A DNA stretch of 64,000 bases from Bordetella hinzii LMG 13501 (GTDB lineage Bacteria; Pseudomonadota; Gammaproteobacteria; Burkholderiales; Burkholderiaceae_B): the NCBI RefSeq assembly GCF_001548475.1, contig NZ_LRUJ01000003.1, positions 167,139 to 231,138 on the forward strand. The letters are read 5' to 3'. Shown piece by piece: positions 59,850 through 64,000 of this stretch. The notes under the pieces are model-generated. The model did no database searches and was not told the origin of the DNA. It was given only the letters and a program-made list of their open reading frames with translations. The translations under genes and the position numbers were made by a program. The first letter of the stretch is position 1, and each line of letters opens with the position of its first letter.

Positions 59850-60845
59850 ATGAACGCGGCGACCGCCCTGCCGGTCTATTTGTTGACCGGTTTTCTGGGA
59901 AGCGGCAAGACCACCCTGCTCTCCCGCCTGGTGCACAGCCCTGCCTTCCAGGACACCGCCGTCATCATCAATGAATTCGGCGAGGTCGGCCTGGACCATC
60001 TCTTGCTGGGCCAGGCCGATGACAGCGACGCGGTGCTGCTGGATTCGGGCTGCCTGTGCTGCGCCTCCAGCAGCTCGCTGGCCGAGACGCTGGAGTCCTT
60101 GTACTACCGACGCCAGCGCGGCGAACTGCCGCCGTTCGCGCGTGTCGTGGTCGAGACCTCCGGCCTGGCCGACCCCGGGCCGGTGATCAACACCCTGGCC
60201 TCGGACACGCTGATTGCGCGCCACTACCGCTTTGCCGGCGCGGTCGCCACGCTGGACGCCGTGCATGGCGTGCAATCGGTGCAGGACTACCGCGAGGCGG
60301 CCACCCAGATCGCCATCGCCGACCGCATCGCGCTCACCAAGACCGATGTCGCTGCGCCGCAGGCGGTGGCCGCCGCCCGCCAGCTTCTGGCCGCGCGCAA
60401 TCCCACCGCGGGCGTGCTGGCCACGACGCCGGACAACATTGGCAGCAGCGCGCCGGCGCTGTTCGAGGACCTGCAGGCCGGCCATCTCGATGCCCTGCCC
60501 GCGCAGGCCGCCGGCCCGGCCACGCCCATCGCGCACGTGTTGCGCTATGGCATTGCCTCCTATGTGTGGCGGCAGACCGGGCCCATCGGGTGGGAGGCCT
60601 ATGCGCGCTGGGTGCGCTATCTGCAGCAGCACATGGGCGAACGCCTGCTGCGCGTCAAGGGCCTCCTGCGCTGGCGCGACGGCTCGCTGCGGGCCGTCCA
60701 TGGCGTGCACCATCTGTTCAACGCGCCCGAGCCCCTGGCCGGCCAGGACGCGGCGCCGCAGGCCGGCGCCCTGGTCGTGATCGCGCGCGACCTCTCGGCC
60801 GACGAACTGGCCCAGGCCATGCGCCATCTGGAAACGCCCACTTGA
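59850..60845 (+). CDS. CobW/COG0523-family GTPase, putative metallochaperone
   Basis: A 331-residue G3E GTPase. It has Walker A GFLGSGKTTLLS, the metal-binding GCLCC motif (LDSGCLCCAS), VVVETSGLADP and the guanine-specificity region ALTKTD, then a C-terminal CobW domain. Members of this family deliver zinc or other metals to partner enzymes. Encoded 4 bp after the amidohydrolase, it may metallate the zinc cyclic amidohydrolase of the same operon (inference). There is no cobalamin gene nearby. Confidence 0.9.
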   Translation: MNAATALPVYLLTGFLGSGKTTLLSRLVHSPAFQDTAVIINEFGEVGLDHLLLGQADDSDAVLLDSGCLCCASSSSLAETLESLYYRRQRGELPPFARVVVETSGLADPGPVINTLASDTLIARHYRFAGAVATLDAVHGVQSVQDYREAATQIAIADRIALTKTDVAAPQAVAAARQLLAARNPTAGVLATTPDNIGSSAPALFEDLQAGHLDALPAQAAGPATPIAHVLRYGIASYVWRQTGPIGWEAYARWVRYLQQHMGERLLRVKGLLRWRDGSLRAVHGVHHLFNAPEPLAGQDAAPQAGALVVIARDLSADELAQAMRHLETPT

Positions 60846-60871
60846 ACACGTGCCCAAAAAATGTGTATAAT
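60842..60871 (+). promoter_or_regulatory. Sigma-70 promoter for tRNA-Gly/tRNA-Cys
   Basis: TTGAAC (60842-60847), 18-bp spacer, perfect TATAAT (60866-60871), 28 bp before the second tRNA-Gly. It begins at the end of the CobW-family gene. Confidence 0.85.
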
Positions 60872-60898
60872 TCTTTTCTTCGTTGAACACGAAGCCCT

Positions 60899-60974
60899 GC
60901 GGGAATAGCTCAGTTGGTAGAGCGCAACCTTGCCAAGGTTGAGGTCGCGAGTTCGAGACTCGTTTCCCGCTCCA
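60899..60974 (+). tRNA. tRNA-Gly (anticodon GCC), second copy
   Basis: Identical over all 76 nt to the tRNA-Gly gene at 40714-40789, with the same acceptor stem, GCC anticodon and encoded CCA. The flanks differ except for short strings such as GCTCCA-AATTCAA downstream. Confidence 0.97.
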
Positions 60975-60984
60975 AATTCAAAAG

Positions 60985-61020
60985 GGAAGCTTAAGGCATC
61001 TAGCCCTTGCTTCCTTTTTT
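60985..61020 (+). terminator. Possible terminator between tRNA-Gly and tRNA-Cys
   Basis: GGAAGC and GCTTCC arms (60985-60990, 61009-61014) followed by six T. If it works fully, tRNA-Cys needs its own promoter; partial readthrough is more likely. Confidence 0.45.
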
Positions 61021-61045
61021 CTTGCAGCAGCGTTTTTGCACTGCC

Positions 61046-61119
61046 GGCGCAATGGCAGAGTGGTTATGCAGCGGATTGCAAATCCGTGTACGTCGGTTCG
61101 ATTCCGGCTTGCGCCTCCA
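61046..61119 (+). tRNA. tRNA-Cys (anticodon GCA)
   Basis: A complete 74-nt cloverleaf: acceptor GGCGCAA pairs with TTGCGCC; D arm TGGCAGAGTGGTTATGCA; anticodon loop GATTGCAAATC with GCA; T arm TCGGTTCGATTCCGG-like; encoded CCA. The gene lies 71 bp after tRNA-Gly. Confidence 0.96.
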
Positions 61120-61127
61120 AATCCCAA

Positions 61128-61160
61128 ACCCCGTTCCGGCTTCTTCCGAACGGGGTTTTT
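61128..61160 (+). terminator. Intrinsic terminator after tRNA-Cys
   Basis: ACCCCGTTC and GAACGGGGT arms around an 11-base loop, followed by T residues. It closes the Gly-Cys tRNA unit, 8 bp before the stop of the convergent protease-like gene. Confidence 0.85.
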
Positions 61161-61168
61161 CATTGGCC

Positions 61169-61831
61169 CTAGGCCCGGACCAGCTCCCAGATCTTGCCTA
61201 TCGGCCCGTAGTCGCCCTGGACGGCCGCGGCCAGCAGGTCGTTCAGGTCGCTGCGCGAGCGCAGCTGCACCACGCTGCGCAGATTGGGATCGTAGTAATA
61301 CATGTGGCCGCCGGGCGAAAAACGCCCTTGGCGCTTGCTGCTGACCACGCCGATGGCATGCGAACCCCGCGTTCCGACACTGACGCTGACCAGATAATAG
61401 CGGGGGACTTCGTCCAGGCGCATGAATTCCGATTGCACCATTTCCAGCGAGGTGCCTTCATAACTGCCCCGCGCGACCCTCATGCGGCGCAGGCGCAGCA
61501 GCCGGACCTTGGTATACGTGAAATTGGCGAGCTCGTCCACGACGGGACGGGAGGCTTCCAGCATCCGGGCGGCTTCGGCCGGATAGCGCTGGGCGAAGCC
61601 AGCCTTCAGGACCGCTTGCTGGAGGCGCAACTGCTTCATGAGGGAAACACCAGTCAATTCGTCCTGCTCCTGTAGGTGGCGCTGGTAGAACGCATCATCC
61701 GGCGCGGCGGCATGCGCCCGGGCGCACCATACCTGCCCCTGCCCCTCGCCCAACGTCATCTGGCTCAGCCATTCCGTGCTGAGCGACAGGCAGATGTTGG
61801 GCTGGATTCTGTTGGCGGGATAACGGACCAT
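61169..61831 (-). CDS. Putative YopT/AvrPphB-like (peptidase C58 type) cysteine protease
   Basis: A 220-residue protein without a signal peptide. The arrangement fits a papain-like triad of the C58 type: Cys14 in NICLSLSTEWL, His158 in GSHAIGVV and Asp181 in YYYDPNL, where the DPN context is characteristic. Spacing (144 and 23 residues) is a little wider than in YopT or AvrPphB. The start at 61831 follows a GAGG signal; a longer version from 61873 is possible. No secretion chaperone or type III genes are nearby. Could be an effector, a toxin or an unrelated papain-like protein. Confidence 0.55.
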   Translation of the reverse strand: MVRYPANRIQPNICLSLSTEWLSQMTLGEGQGQVWCARAHAAAPDDAFYQRHLQEQDELTGVSLMKQLRLQQAVLKAGFAQRYPAEAARMLEASRPVVDELANFTYTKVRLLRLRRMRVARGSYEGTSLEMVQSEFMRLDEVPRYYLVSVSVGTRGSHAIGVVSSKRQGRFSPGGHMYYYDPNLRSVVQLRSRSDLNDLLAAAVQGDYGPIGKIWELVRA

Positions 61832-62045
61832 GGCACCCTCGGCGCGAAATGAACGACGCCGCAGCGTATACATCCACCGGCTGCCCGCGCAGGCGTAAGG
61901 CCGAAAACCGGATAGATCGAGCAACCAGGCGTAACACCCGCCGCGCGGAGGCGGCGAGCCCATCGCATTTGCTTACGCTTGCCTACCGCTGGCAGCCATA
62001 TATCCGCCCCCGGCTTGCTATGGTGGCCCCGTTACTGACAAGAAC

Positions 62046-62366
62046 ATGAACACCATGAAAATCACCAAGCCGACCTGGCGCCGCGTCCTGCCCGGCGCGA
62101 TGCTGGCCATGCTGGTTGCGCTATCGGCCACGCCCGCGCGGGCCGATGACCATCGCTACCATCGTGGCGGCGAGTACAAACAAAAGTACTGGGACGGGGC
62201 CTGCAAGGTGGAGCGCAAATGGAAGCGCAACGGCGAGTACAAGGAAAAGCGCAAGTGCCAGCCGGCCTACGTGCAGCCGGTCTATCCCCAGGTCGTCTAT
62301 CCGCAGCCCGCCTATATGGCGCCGTCCATCGTCATCCAGCCGCCGCCCATCGTCATCCGGCCTTGA
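62046..62366 (+). CDS. Small basic exported protein, function unknown
   Basis: A 106-residue protein with a signal peptide (about residues 1-33, ending TPARA). The mature part is rich in Lys, Arg, His and Tyr, with two similar stretches (GGEYKQKYWDGACKVERK and NGEYKEKRKC), two Cys that may form a disulfide, and a Pro/Val/Tyr-rich tail. I do not recognise a characterised family. Probably a small periplasmic or surface-associated protein. Confidence 0.7.
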   Translation: MNTMKITKPTWRRVLPGAMLAMLVALSATPARADDHRYHRGGEYKQKYWDGACKVERKWKRNGEYKEKRKCQPAYVQPVYPQVVYPQPAYMAPSIVIQPPPIVIRP

Positions 62367-62417
62367 GCGCTTGCCTATAATGTCCCGGCGCGGCCTCTCG
62401 CCGCTTAGCCGCTCATC

Positions 62418-62993
62418 ATGGACCAAGCCGTATTAGACGCCCTGCAACGCTGGCCGGATGTCCCCGCCGTCTACGGGTGGCTGTCGCTGGACAAGCGTGG
62501 ACGCTGGCGGCTGCATCCCGACCAGGGCGCAGCCCAGGCCATCACCAATCCCCAGATCCTGGCCTTCATGGACCGCAACTACGCGGCCGACGCGGCCGGC
62601 CGCTGGTTTTTCCAGAACGGTCCGCAGCGGGTCTATGTCGACCTGCCGGGCGCGCCCTACATCTTGCGGCTGGACGACAGGGCCCGGGGCCTGGTCAGCC
62701 ACAACGGCCTCGCGGTCCATACTGTCCGGCATTGGTGGCTGGACGACAGCGGCCAGCTTTGGGCTGAGACCGACCTGGGGCCGGGCCTGCTCGATGACCG
62801 GGATCTGCAGGCCGTGCTGGATCGCCTTGTGCTGGACGACGGCCGCCCCTTGCTGGAGGCGCCCGAGGCGCTGCAGAGCCCGCGGATCGTGCGGGGCTTG
62901 GGCGGCCTGGCGCCGCTTGCCCCGGCCGAGGCAGCCGGCCTGCCCGGACGGCTGGGCTTCGTGGCCCGGCCTAGACCCGGCGGCCGCTGCTGA
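62418..62993 (+). CDS. Conserved hypothetical protein (191 aa)
   Basis: A 191-residue cytosolic protein with a regular start MDQAVLDALQRWPDVPAVYGWLSL. It is tryptophan-rich, with NPQILAFMDRNYAADAAGRWFFQNGPQRVYVDL suggesting a compact beta-rich fold. I have seen similar proteins in Burkholderiales annotated only as domain of unknown function and cannot name the family with confidence. It overlaps the end of the convergent DoxX gene by 23 bp. Confidence 0.72.
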   Translation: MDQAVLDALQRWPDVPAVYGWLSLDKRGRWRLHPDQGAAQAITNPQILAFMDRNYAADAAGRWFFQNGPQRVYVDLPGAPYILRLDDRARGLVSHNGLAVHTVRHWWLDDSGQLWAETDLGPGLLDDRDLQAVLDRLVLDDGRPLLEAPEALQSPRIVRGLGGLAPLAPAEAAGLPGRLGFVARPRPGGRC

Positions 62994-63375
62994 CCAGGGC
63001 GAACTTGCCATCGCCCAGCAGGGCCAGCACCAGGGCGGAGAAGGCCAGAAACACCGGATATTCCCAGCCGCCGCCGGGGTTGCCGAAACCCCAACCGTTG
63101 CCGAAGTGCACCGAAGCGGCCACCAGCAGCTGGACGGCGCCCGCCAGGGCGACCCAGCGCGGCACGATGCCCAGGATCAGGAAGACGCCGCCCACGATCT
63201 CGAAAAACGTCACCGGGTAGGCCAGCCAGCCCGCGAAGCCGATCTTGGCGAAGAATTGCGCCGTGCCGGGCAGGGTGAACACCAACCATTTGGTCATGCC
63301 ATGGGCCAAATACATCACGCCCAGCATCAGGCGCAGAAGAAACGCCGCGTAAGGCGCGCTGCGGGTATCGATCAT
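62971..63375 (-). CDS. DoxX-family membrane protein
   Basis: A 134-residue protein with four predicted membrane helices of the DoxX family. Features include LLRLMLGVMYLAHGMTKW, FFAKIGFAGWLAYPVTFFEIVGG and LGIVPRWVALAG. Some DoxX proteins act in thiosulfate:quinone oxidation or redox homeostasis. The ATG at MIDTRSAP follows a GGAGA site. It is divergent from the LysR gene, a very common DoxX-LysR arrangement, so LysR control is likely. Confidence 0.9.
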   Translation of the reverse strand: MIDTRSAPYAAFLLRLMLGVMYLAHGMTKWLVFTLPGTAQFFAKIGFAGWLAYPVTFFEIVGGVFLILGIVPRWVALAGAVQLLVAASVHFGNGWGFGNPGGGWEYPVFLAFSALVLALLGDGKFALVSSGRRV

Positions 63376-63493
63376 TGTTATCTCCAAGGGAACCATCGAA
63401 TCGCCGTCAAAAGCGATGGCCGCATTTTGTCGATTCCAAAACGGGAGATAAACCGCGAAAATCGCAAATGGTTATTGCCGATTCAGGAACAAT

Positions 63494-64000
63494 ATGGACA
63501 CCTACGGCGCCATGCAGACCTTCGCCAGGGTCGTGGAACTGGGCTCGTTTGCCGCTGCGGCCGACCGCGCCGGCATCGCGCGATCCGTCGTGACCCGGCA
63601 GATCGCCTTCCTGGAAGAAAAATATGGCGTGCGCCTGCTCAACCGCAGCACCCGCAAACTCAGCCTGACGGACGCGGGCCGCGCTTTCTATGAGCGCGTG
63701 CGTCCCCTGCTTAACGAGCTGGCCGAACTGGACCTGGCCTTGCAGGCGCAAGGCAGCCAGCCCACCGGCAGGCTGCGCATCGCCGCGCCCGTCTCGTTCG
63801 GGACCCTGCATCTGGGGCCGGCCATCGCCGATTACCTGCAGACCTATCCCCAGGTGATCATCGACCTCGACCTCAACGACCGGGTGGTGGACCTCGTGGA
63901 AGACGGCTATGACGTCGCGGTCCGCATCGGCCCGCTGACGGACTCCTCGCTGGTGGCCCGCCCGCTGGCCCCCCAGGCGCTGCATGTCTGCGCCTCACCC
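63494..64000 (+). CDS. LysR-family regulator, 3' end outside the window
   Basis: The first 169 residues of a LysR regulator. Winged helix is clear: MQTFARVVELGSFAAAADRA, ARSVVTRQIAFLEEKYGVRLLNR. The effector domain begins near residue 95 (GRLRIAAPVSFGTLHLGPAI) and belongs to the CrgA/PA3565-like group, usual neighbours of DoxX and quinone reductase genes. The gene runs off the window end. Confidence 0.92.
   Translation, partial: MDTYGAMQTFARVVELGSFAAAADRAGIARSVVTRQIAFLEEKYGVRLLNRSTRKLSLTDAGRAFYERVRPLLNELAELDLALQAQGSQPTGRLRIAAPVSFGTLHLGPAIADYLQTYPQVIIDLDLNDRVVDLVEDGYDVAVRIGPLTDSSLVARPLAPQALHVCASP

Noticed and set aside
40714..60974. Integrative element inserted at tRNA-Gly
   Set aside because: No integrase, transposase or conjugation gene was found between the two tRNA copies, and both tRNAs are full-length with different flanks; kept only as a synteny question.

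Overview
The window comes from a GC-rich betaproteobacterium, most probably a Bordetella/Achromobacter-type member of the Alcaligenaceae. Evidence: the betaproteobacterial hrcA-hemH / nadK-recN neighbourhood, a Bug-type (TctC) carboxylate receptor, PrpF/AcnD enzymes, TorF-type porin, and sigma-32 heat-shock promoters of the standard proteobacterial form. The assignment rests on gene content and protein resemblance only. No insertion sequence, phage, CRISPR array or rRNA was seen; three tRNA genes are present.

Layout. 1-8962: end of a D-aminoacylase gene with ridA; lolA-ftsK (minus); trxB-Smr-SMR efflux (plus); a two-gene sodium:solute symporter (minus). 8963-9496: a 534-bp intergenic region rich in inverted repeats, with an NtrC-like palindrome and a KdpE-like box. 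9497-17664: a complete potassium-uptake operon, small ORF-kdpF-kdpA-kdpB-kdpC-kdpD-kdpE. 17776-24844: TorF porin, a 73-aa protein and a DapA-family aldolase sharing promoter elements; icd (overlapping the aldolase gene tail to tail); DUF1841; two c-type cytochromes; a MoxR/VWA pair. 25127-32505: M16 peptidase, then the heat-shock group grpE-thioredoxin-like-dnaK-dnaJ (minus) with two convincing sigma-32 promoters. 32583-40789: hemH, hrcA, nadK, recN, fur, bamE, dapB, murB and a tRNA-Gly: housekeeping genes.

40790-60845 is the accessory-looking part. It lies between two identical, same-direction tRNA-Gly(GCC) genes. It starts with a TlpA-like/DsbG disulfide pair, a class V aminotransferase and a LysR regulator. 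It continues with two regulatory units, each led by an FCD-type GntR regulator and containing an aconitase-family enzyme: GntR1-acnD-prpF(-lysE), and the divergent GntR2 unit (lyase of the isocitrate lyase/PEP mutase superfamily, two SDR dehydrogenases and a Bug receptor on the minus strand; a second aconitase, a cyclic amidohydrolase, a cysteine amidohydrolase and a CobW-type metallochaperone on the plus strand). Closely related operator-like palindromes sit on the promoters and start codons of both units. I infer an undescribed carboxylic-acid or cyclic imide/ureide catabolic regulon; the substrate is unknown.

60899-64000: tRNA-Gly, tRNA-Cys, a putative YopT-like cysteine protease gene, a small secreted basic protein, a conserved unknown, a DoxX protein and the start of a LysR gene cut off by the window end.
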